From: Volutella citrinella
Lineage: Eukaryota; Ascomycota; Sordariomycetes; Hypocreales; Nectriaceae
Direction of reading: 5' to 3'
Assembly (NCBI GenBank): GCA_034401135.1
Contig: JAWZSP010000007.1
Location: 3,534,001-3,598,000, forward strand
DNA: 64,000 nt
The notes beneath the pieces are model-generated. The model saw only the letters and a list, made by a program, of their open reading frames with translations. It ran no database searches and had not been told where the DNA came from. Positions 26,258 through 39,800 of the stretch are shown here, one piece after another (the first letter of the stretch is position 1; each line of letters starts with the position of its first letter). The translations under genes and the position numbers were made by a program.

Positions 26258-29200
26258 CTAGGATGGACCCTTGGGCTCGTCGTCCTCTTCATCGTCATCT
26301 TCGTCATCTTCGTCGTCGTCGTCGTCATCATCATCTTCTTCCTCTTCCCCGTCTGAGACAGCCTCTCCGAGCTTGAGTAACCGTTCCTGCGAAGACAGTT
26401 TAGCAATCATCGTCAGATTCCATGCCTGGAGAGAGGCAATCACTCACCTTGTATTTGACCACTTTTTCCTCCAGGTCGCCAAACACAATGAGCAAGTCGT
26501 CCAGCTCGGACTGTGCCGTTTCGCGAGCTTTCTTCGCTTCGGCCGCGGTGGACTGTAGCTAGAACCGTCGTCAGGACCATCACGGACGCATAGGATTCGT
26601 GGACCACATACCTCCTCAAGTTTCGCGTCCATAGATTTTTGGGTTGAGCTGGCTTTCTTCAGTTTTCCTTCCAGATCCTGTTTTGACGAGCTGGCTGCCT
26701 TGAGCTTGCCCTCAAGATCCTTCTTGGATGCAATGGCATCCCTCAACTTAGTTTCGAGGCCGTACTTGGCAGTGGTAGCCTCCTCCAGCTGGGCCTCGAG
26801 GCCCTGAACTTGGTCCTCGGCCTGCTTGACCTTGGATCTTTCTGAGGTCAGCTCAGCATCACTCTTCTGCTGCAAAATTTGCAGTTCCTGTGTTTTGCTC
26901 TTCTGGGCCTATTTTTGGAAACGTCAGAGACCTGGTGTCTTGCTCGATTTACCGTGGAAAGTTACCTTCATCAAGTCCACCTCAAGGCGGCTGATGGTGG
27001 CGCGAAGATCAGCCGCTTCTGCTTCCGTTCGTCGCTGCAGTCTCTCCACTTCCGTCTCAGCTGCTTTCCGGGCTTGCGCAAGCTGTTTCAGATGCTCAGC
27101 ATCGCGGTTAGCTTGCAGCTCATGCTGTTTCGCTTGTATTTGAGCAACGGCTTTTCGGTGCTCGGTATCCAGAGCAGTCAACTGGCTCTGCAGGTTTCTA
27201 GGCTGGGTTAGCCGTACGTCCTGGGGTTGCCGGTGATCCAAATGTCTTACCTTGTTTTTTCGTCGCTTTGCCTCTGAAGCTCTTCGTTGACTAATTTGAG
27301 TTTTCCTTGGTCTGCAATTGCCCCATCTCTTGTCCGTTGATGCTCTGCTCTTTCTTGGTTCATCTGTCCTCTGGCTACATCCAAAGAAGTTTGAGCCTCT
27401 TGTAGGGCTCTGTCCCTGTCCTCAATCTGGCTTCGTAGAGAATCCACCAGCTCTCTTGAGATCCCCTTTTGCACTCCGTTGGTAACCACGGATATTTCCA
27501 TACCGGGATCTCTGTCAAGAGCCCGGGCCACCCGGCTGAAATTGTCTTTGAAGAATTCCACAAATATGCGATCGAAGAAGACATCTGGCAGATGGCCAGT
27601 AGAGAGGTTCAGGGTCTGAGGAGTTACCTCAAAGTCACGTATAAACGGGTGGCTGCGTAATTTCGTAAGCCGGTCTAGATACTGGTCACGATCCATCCTG
27701 GAAACCAAGATAGAGTGAAGAGTGGCTCGGGGAATCGGCGAGTCCTTCGTAGAAAATTCATAAGCGACACCGAGCAACATGGCGCAGAGCCCCTGTACCA
27801 GTTCTCCATCTGCAATGGGCGTATGAGATACAGCCTGTATCAAGCTCTGCACGTTGCTTCCCTCTGCCAAGAAGTCGTTCACTGCGTCAAGGTCTTCGAA
27901 GAGCCACCCGAGGAGTAGCATGAGACAGCCCACCACAATGCGCGGGTCGTCCCCGCGGCGGAGGCCAGATATGACGTGCGCAGTGATTGTCTGAATAGCC
28001 GTCACAACCTCTTCTCCATCGGAAGAGTCACCTTCGGTAAGATCCATGGCCTTTGCTTTCGCTGGTGGATTCTCATATAGCAAATGAAAGGCAATGACCG
28101 CAGCGAACCACTGCCTATACGGATCGGCAGCCACTGCTTCCATAGGCGGCTGCAGCAAAACGGTCAACACATTAGCTGATTCATTCCCAGCTGATTGGTG
28201 ACCTTCAATCGCTCGCCCCAGGAAATGAAGCCTGACTTCTGCGTGGTTGGCGAAATAAGCCTGCAGGCAGTCGCAGGCCGCGAGGCGACAATCGAACTCC
28301 TCCAGCTCCCGTGTGCAAAGGATCAATTCCAGCAATGCGTCAATGACGAATGTTTTTGCCCGGCCATTCGCCTTCTCCATGACTCCATTAGTCGTATTCA
28401 AGGGGGCAGGAACCATTAGCTGCGCAAAGCTCTCTTGGAGGGCCCCATTTCGGCGTATGATGTCACCGCATGTAATCAAAGCCTAGTAAAGAACAGTCAG
28501 CATGGATCGACAACCAGTACTGGGAATTGTACCTCTGCTTTGATCTGGAGTTGTGCCCCTGGGCTAAAGGCCAGCTGCAGAACATAGTTTGCCAGGCCGT
28601 GCTTCCAAAATGCAGCCTGGTTGTGAGGAGTACCAGCAGAGCCACCAACAATAAAGAGCCGAATGACCGCCAGAAGAGCATAGACGTTGCGGTTTTTCTG
28701 CACCTCGGCCCAAGAAGCAACATCCGTAATCTCGTTCGAAGGTTTCAGCACCTGTCGAAGCAATTCCGTCAATCGGTTGATGCAACCCGACTCTCGAAAA
28801 AGGGACTGATTTGACGTGTTTCCACGAAGTAGGTTGGCCAACAGTATCAGACAGTCCTCCACCGTCCTCCCGCCGTCAGATAGTGAGCCATCGGCTTCAA
28901 TTATTGCGAATAATCGATCGAATGCATTTTCGAATGCAACCAGTTTCTGGATTTCCAGGGACGATGGAGTGAGGTAAGTCAAGAGCGAGATGGCCTCGTT
29001 TCGAATTGCCTCTCGTTGATCGTCCAAGACGGAAGCCAATCGGGGGATCCCTAGAGGTGCAGTCAGGACAACCTCCTCGGTTCGTTCGGTACGAGCAGAC
29101 AGGATGGCCGCCAGCAGCTGGAGCGAATACAGTCGGGAGTAAAAGTCAGCAGTGTCCAGAAACTTCAGCAGAAGGGCAATGTTTTCTTGGCGCTGCGTGA

Positions 29201-29513
29201 ACTCGTCTGCTAGCCAAAGGGCAATCTCTTCTGAAGCTTCAGGGCTGTCTTCATTGGGGCTGAAGAGCATCAGGAGAGTCTCCAGCACAACTTTGACAGT
29301 GTCCACATCCTCGCCATCTTTGTCTAAGCTTCCGATTAAGCTACGGAGAGCACCAGACGCCACCGATGCGGGATATTCTTTCGCGAAACTTCGGAGTCCC
29401 AGTATCGCCGCGCGCCTATCCTCGAGGAGAGTCGCAGAGTTTAGGCGGCCACTCAGGATGGAGATGGTCTCGCTAACTGACTGCTTTGCTGGTGCGCTGG
29501 GTAGGGAGAACAT
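26258..29513 (-). CDS. uso1: Uso1/p115 vesicle-tethering protein
   Basis: Minus-strand exons 29513-28533, 28482-27251, 27197-26966, 26908-26612, 26558-26448 and 26386-26258 give 993 aa. Uso1 tethers ER-derived COPII vesicles to the Golgi under Ypt1/Rab1 control. The first ~650 residues form the armadillo-like p115 head (start MFSLPSAPAKQSVSETIS; later DVFFDRIFVEFFKDNFSRV). A coiled coil of about 300 residues follows, with repeated KKDLEGKLK/KQDLEGKLK units, then ELDDLLIVFGDLEEKVVKYKE, and the protein ends in an Asp/Glu tail of about 25 residues before PKGPS. The coiled coil is shorter than in the much larger yeast Uso1, which is usual in filamentous fungi. Five introns of 50-61 nt. It diverges from rat1. 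Confidence 0.94.
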
Positions 29514-30210
29514 TGTTGGAATCTCTCAATGCCATTGGGCTCAGGCGGGATTTTCGAATCTCAGCCAGCCGTCAGAATTCACACAGCTGGCCGCTTTGGA
29601 TAGTCAACAAGATCACCGTTTCGACCTGGTCGCTGCCCCTATACACTCAACATCGTGACACCATGTCACTTCGAGACTGGTCGGTGAGCTACGTTGACCC
29701 GATAACTACATATCATCACTTACCATAATAAACCATGCTTACCCCGGCTGCCAAAGACATAAGATACTTAGAGGTACCTGGCTGGGCCCATCAGTACTTG
29801 GGTAGGACAACTAACAAAGGCGTGCATGGTACTGTAATAAAAGTATCTAGAGTTCCCCAGCCCTCCTGCTTAGTACTGGTGTCGTACTCCTACCCTGACT
29901 GGCACTAGTAGGTAGGTAGGTGGGTCCTTTCATAGCGTAGCGCAGATTCTTTGGGAACCTCAGCTTTTGAGCAGCCCTTCGCGACTTCGCGCATCTGACT
30001 TCTACAACCCTCCTTCTCTCAAAGATACCTGCACCGTCGCGTTGAAGCGCCGTGAATCACTTTGTACGCAGTCCTACCAGGAATTTCTACTGAGTCCCAG
30101 GTGCCCATGCGATAAAGCTTTTCACAAAGCAACGTGTCGTGTCGCATCCTCGACCATCGCCCAACTGGCGTCGCAGCAAAAAGTTGACAATCGAGTAATC
30201 CCATATCAAG
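29514..30210. promoter_or_regulatory. Divergent promoter region of uso1 and rat1
   Basis: 697 bases between divergent start codons. It carries a TAGGTAGGTAGG tract at 29,909-29,920 preceded by ACTAG, plus GAGGTACCTGG near 29,771 and TTGGGTAGG near 29,799. The last 200 bases are pyrimidine-rich leader for rat1. Frames here lack conserved features. Confidence 0.5.
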
Positions 30211-33200
30211 ATGGGTATCCCGGCCGCTTTCCGATGGCTTTCCAACAAATACCCCAAGATCATCTCGCCGGTGATCGAGGACCAGCCTGTGACCATGGAA
30301 GATGGTTCCACCATCCCAGTCGACACAACGAAGCCAAACCCGAACGGCGAAGAATTGGACAACTTGTACCTCGATATGAATGGCATTGTCCATCCTTGCT
30401 CTCACCCTGAAGACAGGCCCGCCCCTAAAGATGAGGAGGAAATGATGTTGGAGGTCTTTAGATACACAGATCGCGTTGTGAACATGGTTCGCCCTAGAAA
30501 AATCTTGATGATAGCCGTTGGTACGTTGCAGCATCATGCTTTCTATTTTCCCTGTTCCGCCGCATTTACTAACCGACGTGCGACAGATGGTGTGGCACCC
30601 CGAGCGAAGATGAATCAGCAGCGATCCAGACGTTTCCGCGCCGCGCAAGACGCCAAAGAAAAGGAAGCAGACAAGCAAGAACTCATCAAGCTTCTAAAAC
30701 AGCAAAATAACGGATCTCTTCCCGCGGAAAATTCGGAATCTGTTGTCAAAAAAGCATTTGATTCCAACTCAATCACACCAGGCACTCCCTTCATGGATAT
30801 CCTGGCACTCAGCCTCCGGTACTGGTGCCAGTACAAGCTGAACACGGATCCCGGCTGGGCAAAGCTCAAAGTCATTATTTCCGACGCCACCATCCCAGGA
30901 GAAGGAGAGCATAAGATCATGTCATTTGTTCGATCCCAGCGCGCATCACCAGACCACGATCCAAACACTCGCCACGTCATCTACGGTCTCGATGCCGATC
31001 TCATCATGCTTGGACTCGCCACCCATGAGCCGCACTTTCGAGTTCTGCGAGAGGATGTTTTCTTCCAAGACAGCAAGGCCCGCCTGTGCAAACTCTGTGG
31101 ACAGAAGGGACATGAGGCACGCAACTGCCGCGGCGAAACAAAGCCCCAGGAGGGTGAGGTTGAACAAAAGAATGATGCTGCTACACTGAAACCGTTTATC
31201 TGGCTTCATGTGGCTGTTCTTCGCGAGTATCTTGCCGTTGAGTTGTCAGTTCCTGCTCTACCATTTCGATGGGACCTAGAGCGTGCTATCGATGACTGGA
31301 TCTTCATGTGTTGTTTCGTCGGCAACGATTTCCTTCCGCATCTTCCGGCCTTGGAAATCCGAGAGCATGGCATTGATACGCTTACTACTATTTGGAAAGA
31401 CAACTTACCTGTCATGGGCGGATACGTCACTAAAGATGGCCATATCGATTTGGAAAGAGCACAATGTATTCTGGACGGCCTTGCAAAACAAGAGGACGCT
31501 ATCTTCAAACGGAGAAAGGAACAGGAAGTCCGCCGCGAGGCGAATGCAAAGCGACGAAAGTTTCAGAACGACGAAAGCGCTGGAGGTCCCCGCGGCCGAA
31601 ATCCCCCCAAAAAGAACGGACACGAGAACCCCGCAAATGGGCTTCCTCTTTTCCCGATTGCCTCGTCACAGCCGCCAAGATCTCTCACTCATGATATGGT
31701 GGTCAATCGCGGCACCGACAATGCATCCACGGCAAATAAGAGCGCCGCCAGTGTACTAAAAGCGCAACTCCAGGCACAGAAACCCGCGTCAGATGCCAAA
31801 GCTGCAGACGCCTCTTCTTCATCCCCGTCGACCCTTGGAAAGCGAAAAGCTGCGGATGTTGAGGAAGCTGGTGACACGCCAGCGGGTGATACAACGGCCG
31901 TCGGCACACCCATCGAGACTGTCGATGATGGTCCAATCGATGAGGTTCGCCTGTGGGAGGATGGTTATGCTGACCGATATTACGAGAAGAAGTTTCACAA
32001 GGACCCCAAGGATATTGACTTTCGACATCAAGTGGCGCGAGCATATGTCGAGGGACTGGCATGGGTATTGCTCTATTACTTTCAGGGATGCCCGTCATGG
32101 GAGTGGTATTATCCCTACCATTACGCTCCATTCGCGGCGGACTTCAAAGACCTGAGTCAAATGCAAATATCGTTTGAAAAGGGGCGGACTTCGAAACCTT
32201 TCGAGCAGCTGATGAGTGTGCTCCCTGCAGCGTCAAGGCACGCAATCCCGGAGGTTTTTCACGATCTCATGCTCAATCCGGACAGTGAAATTATTGACTT
32301 CTACCCGGAGAACTTTGAGGTTGACCTCAATGGCAAGAAAATGGCATGGCAAGGAATCGCCCTACTGCCATTCATTGATATGCCACGTTTGCTGGCGGCA
32401 GTGCGGAGCAAATACCCGCTTCTTAGTCCCGAGGACGCCGCTCGGAACGAAACTGGAAAGGATGTTCTTCTGTTTTCCGACAGCCATGAGAGCCTCTACG
32501 ACGACATTCTTACGCAGTTTTACTCCAAGCGGCAAGGAGACCCGCACTTGAAACTCAACCCAAAAAAGAGTGATGGGCTATCTGGGCAAGTCGTGAAGCA
32601 AGACGGCTACGTCCCCCACGGGGCATTGAAGTATCCCCTTGAGCGAGGTTCGATGCCAGATCTTGATTACGACCATTCTGTCAGGTAAGACTCCTCCATT
32701 TCAGGAAATTGATACAAAAATCGCCCGAACTAACTTGTCCAGTGTGAACTACGAATTCCCGCCTACTACGCACACACACAAGTCAATGTTACTACGCGGT
32801 GTCCAGCTTCCGCGTCCCGCTTTGACACAGAGTGACATTGAGATGACTCGAAACAAGTCCAATCGTTCAGGGCGAAGCTATGGAGGCGTACCTCTTGGTC
32901 AGCCGGGTCATGGAGTTCACTATGGCCGTGGAGGTGGGAGAGGAAATAATCATGGTCGCGGTCATAATGGATATGGACGAGGAAATCCGCATCAGTATTC
33001 GCAGCATCAACGAACGGGGCCACCTTTGCCGCCTGGTGTTCCAGGTTTCGGGGTTGGTGTGCCACCTCCTCCCCCGCCAGCCCATTATTATCCTAGCCAC
33101 CACCAGGATGGCCACCGTGGGGGGTCTTCTGGTTACGACTCCCGCGGCTCATCAGGATACCGCCCGCCTGGCCGATATCACAACTCCGGCGGTCACTGGC

Positions 33201-33256
33201 AAGGTGGCCAGGGAGGTACGGGCAATGGTTATCGAGACAATCGAGGATACAGGTAG
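30211..33256 (+). CDS. rat1: Nuclear 5'-3' exoribonuclease Rat1/Xrn2
   Basis: Exons 30211-30520, 30587-32684 and 32743-33256 give 973 aa. Rat1 degrades 5'-monophosphorylated RNA in the nucleus, acting in transcription termination and rRNA processing with Rai1. Signatures are MGIPAAFRWLSNKYPKI at the N-terminus, YLDMNGIVHPC, SDATIPGEGEHKIM, YGLDADLIMLGL and CCFVGNDFLPHLP, which together carry the conserved acidic residues of the XRN nuclease. A CCHC zinc knuckle (Cys271, Cys274, His279, Cys284) is typical of fungal Rat1 and separates it from cytoplasmic Xrn1. The C-terminal ~130 residues are Gly/Arg/Tyr-rich. The first intron is 66 nt, a multiple of three and free of stops. The 58-nt second intron joins DHSV to SVNYEFPP. 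Confidence 0.96.
30521..30586 (+). other. Stop-free 66-nt intron in rat1
   Basis: The intron starts GTACGT and ends GCGACAG, with branch-like ACTAAC about 21 nt before the acceptor. Its length is divisible by three and it has no in-frame stop, so retention would insert 22 residues between MIAV and DGVAPRAK. The conserved XRN sequence MIAVDGVAPRAKMNQQR shows that removal is the normal outcome. Confidence 0.85.
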
Positions 33257-33857
33257 TTTAGTTCACCCTTTGTCTGCATCTAGTGCATAAGTAGGAAAGG
33301 TGATATATGCGATGGAGTTTTGATGTTAAAATGGAAGCAAATCCAATGTGCCATTTACACTTAGCTAAGGTCCTAGTAGTAAGGTAATGTAGTACCTACA
33401 ACTCTAAAAATACCACTTGTTCCAGTAGTACTAGGTGGGTAGGTAATTAGGGGCAAGTTGGGCACGCACCAAGGCACTACTGGTGACTGTCTTTGCCTGG
33501 CAACGTCAGCCCTACTATGTAAGGTATAGTTGCGTTATCAGGGAACAGCGATCGCATGTACGTCTGTGGATGCTAGGGGTCAGTTGCACAAATTAATTTC
33601 TTTTTGTGTCTAATTAAACATATGTTGCGCCCCGTCAGGATCCATTTGACTGTGCTCTGGACGGCGCAGCACAGCTTCGGCGCCCCCTTCCAAAAGCGCC
33701 AGTAGGTAAGGTACTAGGCACCCCTTCCTTCCTGCAGCGTCCCAGTTCGGTATTCCTGGTGGGGACTGCCGCGGGGTCGGGCCACCCACCACATCCTCCA
33801 TGATCCTGAGCCACCGACTTTCCTAACACATCCGCATCGCTTGATGCAATCGCAAGA
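33257..33857. promoter_or_regulatory. Intergenic region between rat1 and the RasGAP gene
   Basis: 601 bases. Short motif runs include CTAGTAGTAAGGTAATGTAGTACCTAC near 33,371, CTAGGTGGGTAGGTAA at 33,431-33,446 and AGTAGGTAAGGTACTAGG at 33,701-33,718. These resemble words upstream of several other genes in the window. No gene is seen. Confidence 0.45.
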
Positions 33858-36800
33858 ATGAATGGAGACGCTGGCCTGGTCGGCTGTCTTGTTGACAGGC
33901 TCGCAACCAGAGTAAGTTTGTAGCGGCCGCCCACAGACTCCGTCGTCTAGCTCACCGATCGCAATTGTAGCTCCCACATCGTGCGGGCACGAGTGGCCCC
34001 AACATTCAACGGGACGATGTCCTCGCAGTCACAAGAGTTACACTCGTCGAGCTCGGCAACACGATGATTTCGACCGTAGTCGAGGCGCTCATATCTTTAC
34101 TCGAAGACCTCTCCCGCCCGTATACCGCCGTTACCTCCCACCCGAGTCACGTTCTATCATCCGAGCTCTATGTCCTAGCACTTCTCGCGGATTGTTGTAC
34201 TGGCCATTGGGCATCGCTCGCCCACGACAACGACTCGACCCAAGCTCCGCCTCCCCAATCACTTGATGAAGTTTTAGTCAGCCGTATCTTCGACACCCTC
34301 AAGCATCTTCTCGAGCCAATCCCGGACAACTATATCCTCCCGGCGCAGAGTCTCCTCGACCAGGTGTCTACGCGAAATGTTGCAATTCCCCGCTCAAGCG
34401 ACGACTCTAATGCCCATCCGCGCAATGACGTGACGAACGAGCAGACTCTAGAAACTCGTCTCGCCGATATGGATGCGTACGTCAAGATTATTGTGGAATA
34501 TGTAACCGCCTCGAGTTGGGGCGCCGCCTTTGATTACTTCAGAAATGTTGTCTACAGCATTCGCACAACCATCGTCGCGCAATCTGGCCCCACGACTTCT
34601 GGGTCTTTTCAGGATGCAGAACGGACCTCGCTTGTTGTCCTTAGATTGCTGTCATTTTTCTGGGTTGACGGCGTCAAGCTCGGCATGGTCATCCAGGAGC
34701 TATGCTCGAGCTTCCTACACTTTCGCAAGCCTCACCAGAACACTATTGCCGTGGTTATTCCACTACTCATCACAAGATGGTTGGACCGCTTCCCACGCGA
34801 GTTTGTTCAACTTCACTTGCACCATAAAAGGCTGGATGGTGGCGCCGACACCTTGTTTGACATGACCCAAGGTATGACGGAAAACGGGAAACGAAGGGCC
34901 CTGCTCTTCCCTCTCCAAACCACTCTACTTTTTCTGCTACCCGACGTGTTTGAAGTTGCGAGCAATTTGCGAGAAGCCAAAAGCAGTAGCATGGTCAAGA
35001 AAATCGCTTTTCTGGATGGACTAAGAAAAGCGCTCAGGAATCGCAATGAACAAGCAGGTCACTGTCTCGTATCACTGCTCCACGCTGCCCGCCACTTTGA
35101 CGCTGAAAGCGATTCTGCTCTAGTCAGCTATGCCTTGGATGTTCAGGATGAGGTTCGAGATGCGGTATTTCGCCACGTATCGCCCTCAACTGAAGCTCCT
35201 GCCTTTGATCAAGACATGATGACAGCCGCTTTCGTGAGCTTGGCACATCTCAACCTAGACGGATGCATCGATACCCTATTCGAGACGTGTATTCTACCGT
35301 CAGCACCTAATAGCTTTAAACTGGCAGTCGTGCAAGGCTGCTCCTACTTTGCGAAGCAGCCATACGCTCTCAAGTATCATGAGCTATTTGACATTGCAGT
35401 GCCTTTCATGCGTTCCGAATTAGAGGTGAGAATTGGTCGATGAAGTGATCTGCACTGTTGTTCATGATTAATAACGTTAATGTAGGCAGGAACCTTGAAG
35501 CTCCCTGGTGTTCCAGGGTCGCGTGTTCAAGAAGCCACGGAGATGGTCTGTAGCATACTTCGATTTCTTGATGCATCCCCCGGCCGCTTATTGGACGAAC
35601 TTTCTGGAGACAATTCCAGCAACGGGTTCTTCAAGTCATTCTTGTTTTGTGTCTTGTCGGCAGATTCGTCGGTGCGACGGCTCGCTACAGGTGTCGCAGA
35701 ACGGGTCTTCGCCGGCCACCTTGAAGCTTATCAAAAATTCGATGCCGGTTATAATTTTGGGACTCAAGAGTTCCGCAAGGAAGTCTGGAGCCGAAGGTAC
35801 GAGCCATATATGTTCAGAGTGATTAACTGCAGTCGCTAAACCTGCATCAGCTCAAAGGTGCTAGTCCGCTTATGCGAGAACGTCATTTCTGAAGATGACA
35901 ACGCCCTTCCCGAATTGCAGGAATACTTAGAGGCCCGCCTCTCGCTATTGAAGCATATTCCAGTGAGTTGAATGATATGCAGTAGACTTGTGTCTTCCGA
36001 TGGCGCTAATAACCCACAGGAGCTTGCCCAAGTCCCCGAAGAATCGCTGGACATTACCAACGCATGCAGCAAGCTTGAGGCCACTTTACTCATCTCCCTC
36101 TGCTCGGCGAATATCGACACGTGTCAGCTTGTTACTGCGTCCATCAATTTATTTGTTCAGGAGTGCTCAATTGTTGACAAGCAAGCGAAGTCAGCAAAGA
36201 CGTCAACATCTGTTCTGCGGAACGGTGAGGTCTTCCGAGAGATTGCCTCCCCTGCCTTTCGATTCACGGGCCTGGTCGCATTTCAAAAAAGAGTGCGAGG
36301 CCTGTTGAGACAAATGAAATTCCCAACTACCGGGATTTTGAATGCATGGGAAGCTGCATTTGACAAGTGGATTCATCTCGCAAAGGACGTGTCAACATCG
36401 GCGATTGAAACGGTCGATGAGAAAGATCTGTCGGAATGGCGAAACTATTCAGGATTTCTGACTTCCCTGGGTGGAATATGCACTGCTGATCAAGCCATCA
36501 TATTGGAAGAGCCCGCCCTGGGAGGTTTGCGATGGATCGACAGAGTTTCCTCCGAGCACTATGAAGAATCTTCTCTATCGCGGTATCTCAGGTTAAGTAT
36601 CCAGCTTCTTGCCTGTTCTAATGTGAGAGTACGCGAGGCCATGCGAGATGTGCTCTCCAGCGAAGTTTCTCCAGCTCTTTACCAACCCCTTTTCAAAGCT
36701 CTTGAAGTTGAGCTCGAAGTTCTATTCACCGGAGCGCTCGCCCCCGTCGACAAAGCACAAGACAGTGAGGTTATTTTTGCTGAGCAGGCGGCGTCCCTGC

Positions 36801-39800
36801 TGAAGGCCCTTGTGGAGCGATTAGAAAGCCCATCTGATCTGGGGGCTGCATCAGCAGTCCACCTTGGCGCATTGACATTGAACTTCGCCAAATTCTTGGA
36901 TGGGATCCCCGACTCTCCGAGTACGCTACGGGTGAAAATCCGTGTCTGCCACTTGTGCGAAGTAGTGACTCGACGGAAGGAGCACTTGAATCTTCGAGAT
37001 GATGTTCGCATTCGGAATCAACTTTTGGAATACATCTTTGGATGGATAGCAAGACCTCGGTCCCCCCGCCCGGAACTTCCCGGTCTTCATCCCAGGCATG
37101 ACGACATGAGCCGGGTCCAAAAAGACTTGGATAAAGCTTGCCTGAGGTCACTCGCAGATCTGACATTTAGGCTGCCGCTGCAGCCATCTGACGGCCACAC
37201 GGATGCTGGGATGAGCGAGATGAAATCGCAAATGTTCCACACCTACTTCAATAGGTTCCTCTCCCTCTTGAACCACGAACCACCCACCTCTACCCGGATT
37301 GATGTCTCGTTTGGTGCGACGGTCCGAGAGGATCAAATGTCTAACTCTGACTTGGCCATCACTATACTCTCGAATCTCTTGAGCGCGAATATTGATGTTG
37401 GTCTCAAGCATTCGCTCAATATCGGCTATCATGATAATGTTGAGATCCGTACAGCCTTCGTCAAAGTGCTGTACAATATCCTCATTCAAGGGACTGAATT
37501 CAATAACCTAACCGACTCTGCAGTTAGCGAGAAGTACGAGGAACTATTAGAAGTGAGTGGATCCTCACATTACAAGCATTACAAGCGTTGGAATGTATCC
37601 TTTCTAACTGTGAGCTTTCACAGCTGCTCACAAGCGACCTGGCACTCGCCGTTTCCATGGGGATGGCCTGTCCAAGCACTGATGTTGATGAACTTACGAT
37701 ATGTTTGCTGACAGTCTTCGAACAACGAGGCCTCACTTTTGAACTCCTGGAGGCCTTGATAAAGCAAGAAATCGAGGAAACTGGTGCGTTTTCCCCGTTT
37801 TTCCTCGCATTGATACCATCTACATAGTATTTCTTGCTCAGATGCTAACGAACAGAAAGAAAATGAGGCAGAAATTTTGCGCCGCAGCTGCGTGGCAACG
37901 AAAATGCTCTCTGTGTATGCCAAGTGGAAAGGAGCATCATATCTGCGGACCACGCTTCAGAAAGTGTTGGAACGCCTCATGCTCACTTCAAAGGAGCTGG
38001 ACCTTGAGCTCGACCCTGCCAGAGTCGGCACCGCAGACGAGCTCCAGAAGAACGCCCTACAACTGCGAATAGTGGCAAAAGTCTTCATTGAAGATATATG
38101 TGCCTCATCAGCCAGCATACCACCCGCATTCCGGAGAATTTGTTTCATAGTATGTTCACCCGGCACTCTGACAGGACGAAGTTGCAGCTGACTGTTCCTG
38201 TTAGATTTCGAATGCTGTTGTACACAGATTCCCAGATGCCAAGTATACTGCTGTCGGGGCCTTCATCTTCCTCCGCTTCTTTTGCCCGGCGATAGTTGCT
38301 CCTGAGGCAGAAGGACTTGTATCCACGTCCCCTTCTAAAGAAATGCGCCGGGGCCTACTTCTCATCGCAAAGGTCATTCAAAACCTTGCGAACAACGTCC
38401 TGTTCGGCGCGAAGGAACCATACATGTTTCCACTCAATGACTTCCTCACACAAAACATCTACCACGTCACCACCTTTCTACGCGAGATCTCTGTATGACA
38501 TTCATTCGTGGACTGATAATTTTCGCAAGCTAATCGTTCACACAAGGTCCCCCCACACCAAATGGAAATCCAAGCAACATCAGAATCGTTTGACTTCGGC
38601 TCTTGCGTAGCACTTCACCGATTCCTGTATGATCACTGGGACCACGTGCGCCAGAGCATAGTTTCGCGTGAGAGGAGAGACTATGTAAAATCGGGGGGTG
38701 ACATGTTGCGAGGAAGGCTGCCAATTTTAGAGCCACTGAGGAACCTCATCTCTCATTTGGGGCCGCCACCGCTTGCAGTCTCCTGGAACCGGCCTTCGGT
38801 CTCAACTAACAGCCCGCCCCTTTACTCGCGGTTTCAAAACTTCATGCTTCGGAATGCGTTTCGAGGTACTGAGTCTTTCTTGACAGCTCGGGCGGTATAC
38901 GATGGTGGAGAGAGCAAGGTAAGTTTGTTCACTATCCCGTCATCAAGGTGTCTGTGTTGATCAGGGTTAGGACGGCCTTTCCATTATATGCATCATTCTC
39001 CGACATATTGAGACGGAGGGCATCGATTTCGACACTTTGTTGTACTGTTACTTGAAGGTAAGACGTCTCCGTTTGTGTTTCGTCACGTGCGATGCCTGGG
39101 GGTGATGATACCCTTTGGCTCCGTACCAGAGCATTCTTATCATTACTTTGCATTTCCCCCCTTTCACTTTAGTCTGACCCGCATTCACTCACTCCGTATC
39201 AACAGATTGCAAGCAGACTTTGGCACCGACCATTCGGACTGTTGATTGATGCAACTTGCTACAATGGTAGAAACGAGCCCCAAGACGACCTTTTCAAGAA
39301 GCTTGAGCTCCTCACGCCATCCGAGTTATCCGAAAACCTGACTCGGGTGTACGTCTACAACATGAATAGTGCTTTCAAGTCAGTCCCCCCCGACTATTAC
39401 AATGTGCCAATGAAACGCTAAGTACCGTTGCAGAAGGTGCTTCCGTCGACTGTTGCGAGTGTGTACCAAGAATGAGGCCAGTGTGTTCAACCCTAGGAAC
39501 GTTGATTATCACTTGATAGGCAGTCTTCATGACTTGCAAGCTCATTTTCATTTGAGTCAGCTCCATCTGCCGAAGGAAACCATCAGTGTAGTGACCGACA
39601 CTCGCTATGTGTTTCAGCCCATCACTCGACTCTCAAAATCCAAGGGAAAGATTGAAGTTGTCATCAAAGTCGGAAGTCAATTTGTCCAAGTCACCACAAC
39701 CAAAAAGCAAGAAATATTTGCTGGTTTCCGTCTGGGCACGACGATCAACGATATCTTCCGGCTTGGTGAAGTTGATGAGGCACCCACATCAATCCAAACC

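Noticed and set aside
30019..30678. A 219-codon minus-strand frame over the start of rat1
   Set aside because: It overlaps conserved rat1 exons in antisense and has no domain.
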